Below are positions 36,788 to 47,535 of a stretch of DNA of 64,000 nt, piece after piece. The position numbers and the translations under genes are program-made. This DNA is from Edwardsiella hoshinae NBRC 105699 = ATCC 33379 (GTDB lineage Bacteria > Pseudomonadota > Gammaproteobacteria > Enterobacterales > Enterobacteriaceae): NCBI RefSeq assembly GCF_000474215.1, contig NZ_BAUC01000017.1, forward strand, positions 120,087 through 184,086. Reading direction: 5' to 3'. The notes below the pieces were generated by a model that saw only the letters and a program-made list of their open reading frames with translations, searched no databases and was not told the DNA's origin. Every line of letters starts with the position of its first letter. Within the stretch, counting starts at the first letter, position 1.

Positions 36788-36842
36788 GCCAGCGTATTCC
36801 GGCCCTGCTAACCCACGCGATGACGGGAAGCGCAATAAGAAT

Positions 36843-36864
36843 GGCGCGCCAAATGCGGCGCGCC
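36843..36864. terminator. Hairpin between convergent HD-GYP and wzz genes
   Basis: Two GGCGCGCC copies pair as an 8-bp stem around AAATGC. No T-run; could act as a bidirectional barrier to transcription. Confidence 0.5.
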
Positions 36865-36887
36865 GAGGAGCATTAACGCATCAGTTA

Positions 36888-37877
36888 TTATTTTCTATTG
36901 ATATTATTTTGCAGTGCATTACGTAGTAGAATATATCCACTGCTTGCAATGAGCCCTAACAGTACCGAAAGAACCAAAATAAGACCGCGTTTCGGTCCGC
37001 TTCGAATAGTTTCGCAGGGGCTTACACTGACGGCATTAAAGTTATCGTGGTTCGCTTTAAAGCTATTAATGGACGCCAAAATCGCCTTGGCGTCATAATA
37101 ACTATTACTAAGATTAAGCGGCAAATTATTTTCGTGCTCGATTATTGCGCGCAGTGTAGGAACCCCCAGCATAAACAGCAAATCATCAGAAATTTCTCCC
37201 GATGGTTGACTGATTTTACTCTGCTGAATATCCATCTTCATGGCAATCTGCAAGGCATTTTGTAGCATTGACAGACGATATTTTCTGTGCGCCCGTGCGT
37301 TATTCTCTTGCGCTTGCATTTGTAACTGGAGAGTATGCGCGCGTTCCTGTAGCGTGCTTTGCAGCGCCGCATACAGACGTTGCTGACTCAATGTATTTAA
37401 ACTCGACAAGATCGATTGTAGATTTTTTTCAGCTGATCGTGCGGATGAATCACTATAAGATAGTAAGAATGTTCCGTGAACAGCCCCTGGCTTCAGGGTA
37501 ATCGGCTGCTGGTTGGGGTTCTCGTTGGCAACGGCAATGAAGGTGTTGAACGCCTCATCGATAATTTTTCCCTCATCACCGCCGTTGCTTACGCTACGAC
37601 TTCCGTTGTTACTGGTATCATCGGTGGGGCTCAATAACATCTGACTCAGTATCACACCGCGAGGATAATTAGCTAATTGATTAAGATAGGGTTTCGCCAG
37701 CGTGACCTCGGCGTTCCATTTCGGCGTCGCTAACATCAGGTAGCCGCCGGCAATAAGCAAACACAGTAAGGCTGAACCAAGAATAATCCATTTCCCTTGC
37801 CATAACTGCTCAATAATATCCAATAGGTCGATCTCATCAGTTGCATAATCGACTGAGTTCTTCTGCATCTCATCCAA
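36888..37877 (-). CDS. Wzz/FepE-type polysaccharide chain length determinant
   Basis: A 329-residue inner-membrane protein. A cytoplasmic N-terminus (DEIDLLDIIEQLWQGKW, the Wzz opening motif), helix 1 (IILGSALLCLLIAGGYLML, about 32-50), a long periplasmic coiled region and helix 2 near the C-terminus (GLILVLSVLLGLIASSGYILL, about 297-317). It sets the modal length of O-antigen or a related polymer. No other polysaccharide genes are near, so this is an orphan copy like fepE or wzzB placed outside its cluster. The AT content is above that of its neighbours. Confidence 0.85.
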   Translation of the reverse strand: MDEMQKNSVDYATDEIDLLDIIEQLWQGKWIILGSALLCLLIAGGYLMLATPKWNAEVTLAKPYLNQLANYPRGVILSQMLLSPTDDTSNNGSRSVSNGGDEGKIIDEAFNTFIAVANENPNQQPITLKPGAVHGTFLLSYSDSSARSAEKNLQSILSSLNTLSQQRLYAALQSTLQERAHTLQLQMQAQENNARAHRKYRLSMLQNALQIAMKMDIQQSKISQPSGEISDDLLFMLGVPTLRAIIEHENNLPLNLSNSYYDAKAILASINSFKANHDNFNAVSVSPCETIRSGPKRGLILVLSVLLGLIASSGYILLRNALQNNINRK

Positions 37878-38065
37878 TCCTTAATCTTACTGTCGCAGGT
37901 CTATCATTAGATGATAATAATAGATCTATCTCTTTGCCGTAGATAGTGTATCGACATACTTTATTTCGGCGAGACGCCATTCAGTATGTTTCGAATTATT
38001 ATCCTGGTTACAGGATAGAGTAAATCTGGCATGATGCCAGCAGGTCTCAATGCGAGGGAGTGAGT

Positions 38066-38815
38066 ATGAACGTATTTATCACTGGTGCAACCGCCGGGTT
38101 CGGCGCCGCTATTGCCCGTAAGTTTATCCATCATGGTCACCATGTCATCGCTGCGGGGCGGCGCGTGGAACGTTTACAGGCACTACGCGACGAGTTAGGC
38201 GACGCCTTAACCATCCTGCCGCTCGATGTGCGTAACCGTGCCGCGATCCGCGATGCCCTTGAGCATCTTAACGCGGCACAGCGCACGATCGATCTGTTGG
38301 TGAATAACGCCGGCTTGGCATTGGGGTTAGAGCCGGCACATCAGGCTGATATCGAGGATTGGGATACCATGATCGATACCAACGTAAAAGGCGTGGTCAA
38401 TATGACGCGCGCCCTGCTGCCTGACATGGTGGCACGCAACGCTGGCCATATCATCAATATCGGTTCTACCGCAGGCAGTTGGCCCTATGCGGGGGGCAAT
38501 GTATACGGTGCGACGAAGGCGTTTGTGCGTCAGTTTAGCCTAGGACTGCGCGCTGATCTGCACGGTACCCAGGTGCGGGTGAGCGACATCGAGCCGGGTC
38601 TGGTCGAAGGAACCGAGTTTTCCTCCGTGCGCTTTAAAGGCGATGAGCAACGCGTCGCCAACACCTATAAAAATAGCCATGCCTTGACGGCGCAGGACAT
38701 TGCCGAAGCTGTCTACTGGGTCGCCACCCTGCCCGCACACGTCAATATCAATAGTATTGAAATGATGCCGGTCTCCCAGTCCTTTGCACCGCTTGCCGTA
38801 TACCGCAGCGAATAA
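38066..38815 (+). CDS. ydfG: NADP-dependent 3-hydroxy acid dehydrogenase YdfG
   Basis: A 249-residue short-chain dehydrogenase close to E. coli YdfG. Nucleotide motif TGATAGFG (residues 7-14), NNAGLALGLEPAH, the catalytic Ser-Tyr-Lys in STAGSWPYAGGNVYGATKAF. Acts on L-allo-threonine, 3-hydroxy acids and malonic semialdehyde. ATG 38066 is chosen because GAGGGA lies 6 bases before it; an in-frame GTG at 38060 is too near that site. Confidence 0.96.
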   Translation: MNVFITGATAGFGAAIARKFIHHGHHVIAAGRRVERLQALRDELGDALTILPLDVRNRAAIRDALEHLNAAQRTIDLLVNNAGLALGLEPAHQADIEDWDTMIDTNVKGVVNMTRALLPDMVARNAGHIINIGSTAGSWPYAGGNVYGATKAFVRQFSLGLRADLHGTQVRVSDIEPGLVEGTEFSSVRFKGDEQRVANTYKNSHALTAQDIAEAVYWVATLPAHVNINSIEMMPVSQSFAPLAVYRSE

Positions 38816-38907
38816 AGATCACGTTACATGGGGGGAACGGCTATAGCGGCGCAAGAAAAATCGTGGCAGAGTGAATCTATTGCACTCCGCAAGGTCTGAG
38901 GAGTGGT

Positions 38908-39300
38908 ATGTTCGTTGAGGATAACACTGTGAAGAGAGAGAAACGACACCTTCTGCGTCGCGCCACCCTCCCTATGGCGCTGTTGTTCACTAGCCTGGCC
39001 TGGCAAGGCGCTGCGCAAGCAGCCAACTGTGAGGCTGGTAGCACCTGTGTATTTGGCGCCAGCGGTGGCCAGGAGAATTCACTGACCAAGGAGCAGGCCC
39101 GTGAGCAACGCGATCAATGGGATAACACCCGGACGCTGCGCCATAAGGTGAATAACCATATGGAAAAGGTCTTTGATAAGGCCGATCGGGCCATCGACCA
39201 GCAGGAGCGCTGTGAAAGTAGCCTCAATGTGAACGCCTACTGGGAAGCGAATACCCGGCGCTGTTTAGATCGCCAGAGCGGCCGTCCATTAACCCCCTAA
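38908..39300 (+). CDS. ynfB: YnfB family periplasmic protein (DUF1283)
   Basis: A 130-residue secreted protein whose C-terminal half matches E. coli Ynf[29 protein letters not shown] and [23 protein letters not shown]. The signal peptide ends near AAQA-AN (about residue 39). GAGGAG fits ATG 38908; an in-frame GTG at 38929, with GAGGA before it, would give a more usual signal length. Function unknown. Confidence 0.88.
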   Translation: MFVEDNTVKREKRHLLRRATLPMALLFTSLAWQGAAQAANCEAGSTCVFGASGGQENSLTKEQAREQRDQWDNTRTLRHKVNNHMEKVFDKADRAIDQQERCESSLNVNAYWEANTRRCLDRQSGRPLTP

Positions 39301-39318
39301 CGTGACGACAGGTCATTT

Positions 39319-39612
39319 ATGCGTAAGACTGTTTTATTGCCCCTACTCTTACTGAGCCCATGGTTCTCCCTGGCAGCCACCTTGCCTACCTGTGAGCACA
39401 TCCGGGATGAAATCCAACAGAAGATCATGGCGAACGGTGTCCCCGCCGAGGCTTTCACCCTGGAGATCGTGGCTAACGATCAAGCGCAACACGCCGGTGG
39501 CCAGGTGGTTGGTCACTGCGGCAATGATACGCAAAAGATCATTTATATCCGTACCGATGGCGCAGAGCCCGGTGCCTATGGTTCTAACAACGCGCCACAG
39601 GATACCCCATAA
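39319..39612 (+). CDS. DUF1161 family periplasmic protein (YnfD-like)
   Basis: A 97-residue protein with a signal peptide (MRKTVLLPLLLLSPWFSLAA). The mature part shows the DUF1161 pattern: CEHIRDEIQQKIMANGV, then FTLEIVANDQ, VVGHCGNDTQKIIYIR. The two Cys could make a disulfide. It follows ynfB by 18 bp, probably in one operon. Function unknown. The family includes E. coli YnfD, but I am not certain of orthology. Confidence 0.8.
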   Translation: MRKTVLLPLLLLSPWFSLAATLPTCEHIRDEIQQKIMANGVPAEAFTLEIVANDQAQHAGGQVVGHCGNDTQKIIYIRTDGAEPGAYGSNNAPQDTP

Positions 39613-39624
39613 TACCTCAGGTAA

Positions 39625-39655
39625 CGCCGGGCGACTGACGCCCGGCGACTATTTT
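39625..39655. terminator. Terminator between the DUF1161 gene and a convergent MFS gene
   Basis: CGCCGGGCG and CGCCCGGCG form a perfect 9-bp stem with a 5-nt loop, followed by ACTATTTTT. Its right end overlaps the last codons of the convergent transporter gene. Confidence 0.85.
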
Positions 39656-41124
39656 TCATCGACAACCTCGATGCGTTCCCGTAATCCGGCCCCTGCCGGA
39701 ATCAACCAGGCTGCTAACAACGCCAACCAGGCGATCAGTGCCGCGGCAATGAAGACCGCATGCAACGAACTGGCGACCGGCGTGAGTAGGATGACGGCCT
39801 CATCGCTATGCGTTAGGCGGTGTGCCATCAATTGTTGCACCGGATCGTTAACTTGCGGCAGACGCCAGGTTAAGTTGAGGTTAAGGGTCGCGCCGAGGAT
39901 CGCGGTTCCCAGCGCCGAGCCTAACATACGGGTAAACACGGTACAGGCCGTCGCGATACCGCGCAGGGCTTGCGGGGCACTATTCTGCACCGACACCAGA
40001 AAGGTGGTATTGGTCATTCCCATCGCGGCACCGATGATGAAGGCCGAGACACGTCCCCACCATAGGCTACCTTGCGGCGTCTGCCACAGTAGACATAGAC
40101 TGCCGATGATCAACAACACGCTGCCGATCAACGCAGTCGTTCGATAAGAGGTACGCAGCATCAGATGTCCACTTAGGGTGCTGGCGATCGGCCAACCGAT
40201 CGACATCAATGCCAGCGTCATACCCGCCTCCAGGGCTGAATACCCCATCACCCCCTGCACATAGGTCGGCAGGAAGGCGGCGACCCCCATCATCGAGGCA
40301 CCGACGATCAAGCCGCCGATGTTACCCGCCACCATGATGCGACTGCGCCAGAGCGCCGCGGGAAACAACGGCTCCACGGCTCGTTGTTCCTGACGCCAGA
40401 GCAGCAAGCCGCTTAATACGGCGATCGCCAGCAATACGCTGATCCAGCGGCCAAGCAGTTCCGCCTGCAATAGCGCGAGCAACAATGCACTGACGCCGAT
40501 AGCTAACCAGGCGGTCCCGGCGAGATCCAGCACATGGCGCTGCGGACGCAGTTGTTCCGGGAAATAGCGCCATAATAGGTAAATAGCACTACAACCGATA
40601 GGCACGTTGATCCAGAAGACTAATGACCAATGAAAATGTTGAACGATGAAGGCCCCCAATAATGGCCCGACGATCGCCGATATTCCCCATACGCTGGACA
40701 GGTAACCTTGGATGCGTGGCCGCTCTAAAGGGCTATAGACGTCGGCGATAATGGTGACCGCGATAGGCGTGATGGCCCCGGCCCCGGCACCTTGCAAGGC
40801 GCGAAACAGAATAAGCCATAGCATATCGTGGGCAAAGCCGCAGAGTACGGAGCCCAGCAGAAATAGCGTTACGCCGATGTAAAACATCCGCTTACGGCCA
40901 TGCAGATCGGCCAACCGGCCATAGATGGGGATCGAGATGGCCTGCGTCAACAAATAAGCGGCAAACACCCACCCCAACAGCGAGAAGCCACCAAGATCGG
41001 CAATGATCGTCGGCATGGCGGTGGAAACGATGGTCACCTCGATGGCGGCCATAAATGTCGCCAGCATACAGGCTGCCAGCACTAAGACCCGCTTGGGGGT
41101 AATCGACTGCGTATCCGTACTCAT
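39649..41124 (-). CDS. Multidrug efflux transporter of the MFS DHA2 family
   Basis: A 491-residue protein with about 14 hydrophobic helices, as in DHA2 (EmrB-like) drug/proton antiporters. The start region MLATFMAAIEVTIVSTAMPTIIADL is the characteristic D/E-x-TIVNVALP-type motif. Motif A appears as GRLADLHGRKRMF, and motif C as GISAIVGPLLG. No membrane-fusion partner gene is adjacent, so it may work alone. Substrate unknown. Confidence 0.9.
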   Translation of the reverse strand: MSTDTQSITPKRVLVLAACMLATFMAAIEVTIVSTAMPTIIADLGGFSLLGWVFAAYLLTQAISIPIYGRLADLHGRKRMFYIGVTLFLLGSVLCGFAHDMLWLILFRALQGAGAGAITPIAVTIIADVYSPLERPRIQGYLSSVWGISAIVGPLLGAFIVQHFHWSLVFWINVPIGCSAIYLLWRYFPEQLRPQRHVLDLAGTAWLAIGVSALLLALLQAELLGRWISVLLAIAVLSGLLLWRQEQRAVEPLFPAALWRSRIMVAGNIGGLIVGASMMGVAAFLPTYVQGVMGYSALEAGMTLALMSIGWPIASTLSGHLMLRTSYRTTALIGSVLLIIGSLCLLWQTPQGSLWWGRVSAFIIGAAMGMTNTTFLVSVQNSAPQALRGIATACTVFTRMLGSALGTAILGATLNLNLTWRLPQVNDPVQQLMAHRLTHSDEAVILLTPVASSLHAVFIAAALIAWLALLAAWLIPAGAGLRERIEVVDEK

Positions 41125-41298
41125 AAGCCCCGTGTCACGACAAACACTATTAAGGACATACTAGCATGCTATGCCGGAAACGCCGCGCCTTAGTTTCCTC
41201 GCTAACTCATTGAAGGTGCAACGCTCGTACAGCGTACGCTGTCGGCCTGGCAAGTCGATGCAACCCTGGCGTCACGCCCTTATGTCGGTTGTGCACGC

Positions 41299-43476
<2,178 letters not shown>

Positions 43477-44337
43477 ATGCACATATCAACTCATACTTTA
43501 CCTAATGGCATCGCGCTCTCCTGGTATCATCCCGCAGAGAAAGCCGTTGCCCCAGTGATTATTTTATGTCACGGCTTTTGCGGTATTCAGCAGGTATTAT
43601 TACCGGCGTTTGCGGAAGCGTTCGCTCAGGCTGGATTCTCGGCGCTGACCTTCGATTATCGCGGCTTCGGCGCCAGTGCGGGGGAGCGTGGCCGCTTGGT
43701 ACCAGCGATGCAGATTGCGGACATCACCAGTGTCATCGATTGGGCCGCGACGCAGTCGGCCATCGATGCCGGGCGCATCGGATTATGGGGCTCCTCGCTG
43801 GGGGGATGCCATGTGTTCGCTGCGGCCGCCACGGATCCACGAGTGAAGTGCATCGTTAGCCAACTGGCATTTGCCGATGGTGAGGCGATGGTGACGGGGC
43901 ACATGAATGCCGAGGAGAAAAATGCCTTTATCGCCTCGCTGTTACGCATGGAGGCGAAAAAGCACGCCAGCGGTAAAGAGGTGATGGTATCTGTCACCCG
44001 GGTATTAAGCGACGAGGAGTCCAAGGCCTTCTTTGCCGAATACCGTTTACGTTATCCACAAATGGAGATCAAAATCCCTTTCTTGACGGTGCTGGAAACT
44101 ATCCGTTATCAACCGGCGCATTTCGCGGCACAGGTAAAATGCCCTTCGCTGGTGGTGGTGGCGCAACAAGATACGGTCAACCCTCCACAGCAGGGTATCG
44201 CTCTGTTCGCCGCGTTGGGAGCAAGCAGTAAGCGCCTGTATATCGAGGAAGGCGCACATCACTACGATATGTACGACGGGGAACATTTCCAGCGCTCTAT
44301 TCGCGAACAGTTAGCATGGTTTAATACCCAACTATAA
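43477..44337 (+). CDS. Alpha/beta hydrolase
   Basis: A 286-residue hydrolase. The oxyanion region HGF follows VIILC (about residues 27-36). The nucleophile elbow is GLWGSSLGGCH (GxSxG, Ser about 105), the Asp lies in VVVAQQDTVNPP (about 231) and the His in EEGAHHYDMYDG (about 262). No signal peptide, so cytosolic. It resembles dienelactone-hydrolase-like or esterase-type proteins; substrate unknown. Confidence 0.85.
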   Translation: MHISTHTLPNGIALSWYHPAEKAVAPVIILCHGFCGIQQVLLPAFAEAFAQAGFSALTFDYRGFGASAGERGRLVPAMQIADITSVIDWAATQSAIDAGRIGLWGSSLGGCHVFAAAATDPRVKCIVSQLAFADGEAMVTGHMNAEEKNAFIASLLRMEAKKHASGKEVMVSVTRVLSDEESKAFFAEYRLRYPQMEIKIPFLTVLETIRYQPAHFAAQVKCPSLVVVAQQDTVNPPQQGIALFAALGASSKRLYIEEGAHHYDMYDGEHFQRSIREQLAWFNTQL

Positions 44338-44827
44338 ATGGCGTCACAGCTTCACTTCTTGCCGGGGCTGAGGCTGTAGCGAAGAGCCATCCGCGCTGTA
44401 TATCTCTGGGGATGCAGCGTGGACCTAGCTTATCCGTCTGCCCTCACACGTTTGGCGCTTATACGGCTCGGCATCAGTTGATCCTGCCGCACAACATTTA
44501 TCTTTTTTCATGTCCTTTTATTTGGCGTAGGAAAATAGACTGAATGCGCGCTCCATGGCGTCGTCTGAAACGATATATTATAAAAATAAGTATACCAAGA
44601 TAAAATACAGCATGTGGTTATGGACGCAGCATGATGACGAAATGAGATACTGTAAATTCTTCGCTAATCGCCAAATCCTATTCTAATGATAGGTAATCTC
44701 TGCCGCTATCGTTGACACTTATCAATTATCGCTTCGCCTCCCCCCTGCACTATGAGCGCGTCGGTTCGCCGGCATTTATCGGTTGCGTCGCAGCCGTATT
44801 CGCACTCTCAAAAGGAGTTTTGTCACA
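44338..44827. other. Intergenic region upstream of yhjA
   Basis: About 490 bp with no gene. It holds the FNR-like site at 44712-44725 and the yhjA ribosome site AAAGGAG. A possible -10 element (CACTAT, 44748-44753) is at the distance expected from an activator bound at -41.5. Confidence 0.55.
44712..44725 (+). promoter_or_regulatory. FNR box upstream of yhjA
   Basis: TTGACACTTATCAA has one mismatch to TTGAT-N4-ATCAA. It is centred about 109 bp before the yhjA start codon. E. coli yhjA is activated by FNR. Confidence 0.7.
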
Positions 44828-46354
44828 ATGAAAAAAATAACGAAATGGGCAGGCGGGATAGTCATTGCCGGTATTGCCTGTTACTTAGGGTTGGTCGGTT
44901 ATGTCTATAATCACGATAAAGCACGCAACACGTTGCCGAGTGAACCGGCGAGTTCTCCCCTTAACGCACAGGTCCTGGGCATCCTGAGCGAAAAGGGGTG
45001 TGATTATTGTCATACGCCATCGTCGAATCTTCCCTTTTACGCCAAGGTTCCCGGCGTGAAGCAGTTGATGGAATATGACATGTACCAAGGGTATAAGGCC
45101 TTTAATTTAATCCCCCTGCGGGAAAGTCTATTGAAGCCCTCCCCTTGGAAAAGCGCGAGCGGTAAGCCGCCGACACTGACCGATCTGAATAAGCTGGAAT
45201 GGGTTATCGAGAATCAAACCATGCCGCCGACCCGTTATACCATGATGCATTGGGCGGGACGTCTGTCTGAGGCCGATCGTGAAACCTTGCTGGCATGGAT
45301 CAAGGCGCAGCGTGAGCAGTACTACACCACGGCCGACATGGCGCCGGCGATGCGTAACGAGCCGATTCAGCCGATCCCCCAATCTTTGGCGGTCGATGCC
45401 GAAAAGGCCGCGTTGGGATTCCGTCTGTATCACGATCCGCGTCTCTCTGGCAATGATACTGTTGCTTGCGCGCATTGCCACCAGTTGGCTGCGGGCGGCG
45501 TCGATGGGCGCAAGACCTCGCTCGGGGTCGACGATCAGGTTGGACCGATCAACGCGCCGACGGTGTTTAACGCGGTGTTTAACATCGCCCAATTCTGGGA
45601 TGGTCGAGCGGCAACGCTACAGGATCAAGCGGGTGGCCCGCCGTTGAACCCGATCGAGATGTCATCGAAGTCATGGCAGGAGATCATCGCGAAACTCGAT
45701 AAGGATCAAGCCTTCAAGCAAGCCTTCCTTAAGGTGTATCCACAAGGTTTCAGCGGTACGACCATCACCAACGCCATCGCCGAGTTTGAGCGGACCCTGA
45801 TTACGCCGAACGCGCCGTTTGACCGTTATCTGCGTGGCGATGCCAATGCTCTCAGCGCGCAGCAGCAGCGCGGTTACCAGTTGTTCAAAGATAATCGTTG
45901 CGCCACCTGCCACGCGGGGGTCGCCATGGGCGGGGAGTCGTATGAGCCGCTCGGCCTGATGGCCGATTATCCGTTTGGTAAGCTGACCAGCGCCGATATC
46001 GGTCGCATGAATGTGACACAGGATCTGCGCGATCGTCTGCGCCAGAAGGTGCCGACACTGCGTAACGTGGCGTTGACTGCTCCCTACTTCCATCGTGGTG
46101 ACGTGAAGACGCTGGATGAGGCGGTGAAACTGATGCTGAAATACCAGGTCGGCGTCACGCTGCCACAGAACGAGGTGGACGATATCGTGGCCTTCCTGCA
46201 CAGCCTCAATGGCGTGTATACCCCCTACCAGGCTACGCATGATACATCGGTGCCAGCGCATCCGGCGACTGAGATAAAAGCGCTCGGCGAGGTCTCCGCT
46301 ACCCATGCCATGCCGGCAGGTCCCGCGTCAGCGCCCACGCCTGCCCACCCCTGA
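44828..46354 (+). CDS. yhjA: Tri-heme cytochrome c peroxidase YhjA (quinol peroxidase)
   Basis: A 508-residue peroxidase with three c-type heme sites: CDYCH (Cys 58), CAHCH and CATCH. Ordinary bacterial CcpA enzymes have two; the extra N-terminal heme domain marks YhjA, which takes electrons from the quinol pool. One membrane anchor at the N-terminus (about 8-27) holds it facing the periplasm. AAAGGAG precedes the ATG at 44828; the longer frame from 44783 has no such site. It removes hydrogen peroxide under low oxygen. Terminator follows. Confidence 0.93.
   Translation: MKKITKWAGGIVIAGIACYLGLVGYVYNHDKARNTLPSEPASSPLNAQVLGILSEKGCDYCHTPSSNLPFYAKVPGVKQLMEYDMYQGYKAFNLIPLRESLLKPSPWKSASGKPPTLTDLNKLEWVIENQTMPPTRYTMMHWAGRLSEADRETLLAWIKAQREQYYTTADMAPAMRNEPIQPIPQSLAVDAEKAALGFRLYHDPRLSGNDTVACAHCHQLAAGGVDGRKTSLGVDDQVGPINAPTVFNAVFNIAQFWDGRAATLQDQAGGPPLNPIEMSSKSWQEIIAKLDKDQAFKQAFLKVYPQGFSGTTITNAIAEFERTLITPNAPFDRYLRGDANALSAQQQRGYQLFKDNRCATCHAGVAMGGESYEPLGLMADYPFGKLTSADIGRMNVTQDLRDRLRQKVPTLRNVALTAPYFHRGDVKTLDEAVKLMLKYQVGVTLPQNEVDDIVAFLHSLNGVYTPYQATHDTSVPAHPATEIKALGEVSATHAMPAGPASAPTPAHP
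45137..45144 (-). other. FtsK polarity motif (KOPS), pointing left
   Basis: CCCTCCCC inside yhjA, which contains CCCTNCCC and so reads GGGGAGGG on the minus strand. Oriented toward dif. Confidence 0.5.
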
Positions 46355-46370
46355 TTCTGCCCACTGCTCA

Positions 46371-46400
46371 TGGGCGCGCCCGCAGCGCGCCCATTTTTTA
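46371..46400 (+). terminator. Terminator of yhjA
   Basis: TGGGCGCGC/GCGCGCCCA stem of 9 bp with a 5-nt loop, followed by six T, 17 bp after the stop. Confidence 0.92.
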
Positions 46401-46594
46401 TTCGTCACCCTTTTCTGGTGTGGATGAGCGATTATCGGAACCGAGTTCGTCAAAATCCGGCCCTGTGTGATGCGGCCATCAGGCTGTTCGCGAGGTTGCC
46501 TTATCTCATTCATTGGGTGTGCGCGCCTGGCGAGACACTCGACGGGTAAGCTAGAGAGGGCGTGGCGTCGTGAGGGGAAAGGCATTATACAACC

Positions 46595-46615
46595 ACCCCC
46601 GGCTGAAGCGGGGGT
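46595..46615 (-). terminator. Hairpin after bioD2
   Basis: ACCCCCG and CGGGGGT form a 7-bp stem with a 7-nt loop, about 20 bp after the bioD2 stop on the minus strand. It is followed there by GGTTGTAT. Confidence 0.6.
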
Positions 46616-46634
46616 GAAGGTAATACGAGGTGAG

Positions 46635-47300
46635 TTAAGCGAGCGCGGAGAGATCGATATAACGCGCCAAGGCTTTCTCTTCTGGCCGGTAGAGATACGG
46701 GATCTCACCCAATTGGGGCGCGGGTAACTTCTGGCGCAATGCCTCAATAGTTTCGGCGTAATGGGATAACCCCGGATTGATACGGTTGGCTATCCACCCC
46801 ACGAAAGGCAAGCCGTCATTGATGATCGCTTGTGCCGTCAGGATGGCATGACTGATACATCCCAACTTGATCCCGACGACTAAAATCACCGGGAGTTGTT
46901 CCTGAACAACCCACTCCGATAAGGGGCGCAAGTCTTGCATCAATACGCGCCAGCCGCCAGTGCCCTGCACCACCACATGTTGGGCCTTGCTGCTTAAGTG
47001 TTGCAGCCCGCGGCTCATGGCGCCGTAGTCCAGCGCTTCGCCAGTGTGGGCACTCGCGATCGCTTCGCGCAAAGTGATCGGATTGACCTCGTCGTAACTC
47101 AATGCCAGGCTAGAGGCATGCAACAGTGTCAATGCGTCGTGGTTACGCAGTCCCTGCGCTGTTTCCTCACTGCCTACGGCAATCGGCTTATAGCCGACGG
47201 CGCTTTCTCCCGTCGCCTGAATGGCTTGTAATAACGCACGGGATGCCACCGTTTTGCCAACTTCGGTGTCAGTGCCCGTTACGAATACGCGTTTTAACAT
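46635..47300 (-). CDS. bioD2: ATP-dependent dethiobiotin synthetase (BioD2/YnfK type)
   Basis: A 221-residue enzyme. P-loop VFVTGTDTEVGKT at residues 5-17 and the VQGTGGWRVLM block for metal and substrate binding are present, and PxGxIPYL-like LGEIPYL near the C-terminus. It closes the ureido ring of dethiobiotin. It lies next to mlc and ynfL as E. coli ynfK does, away from the bio operon, so it is the second BioD paralogue in layout. Whether it is the only BioD in the cell cannot be told here. Confidence 0.92.
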   Translation of the reverse strand: MLKRVFVTGTDTEVGKTVASRALLQAIQATGESAVGYKPIAVGSEETAQGLRNHDALTLLHASSLALSYDEVNPITLREAIASAHTGEALDYGAMSRGLQHLSSKAQHVVVQGTGGWRVLMQDLRPLSEWVVQEQLPVILVVGIKLGCISHAILTAQAIINDGLPFVGWIANRINPGLSHYAETIEALRQKLPAPQLGEIPYLYRPEEKALARYIDLSALA

Positions 47301-47535
47301 GAAATAATGACTCCGGAGAAACTCCGATTAGTAATAAAAAAGCTAAGTGTGATCTGACCGGAATATGCTGTGTGCCCGCGATCACCGATAAACCGGAAAA
47401 GTCTAGGCGAAGCGCTGGATGTCCGGCTTGCGTTAGCTCAAATTTTTATTTATCGCTCTGATGATTTTGCCGTTTTATGCCTGCGACGTAACAACCTGGC
47501 AAACTTGCAGACACAAACGGGTTGCTTAAGCGGGA

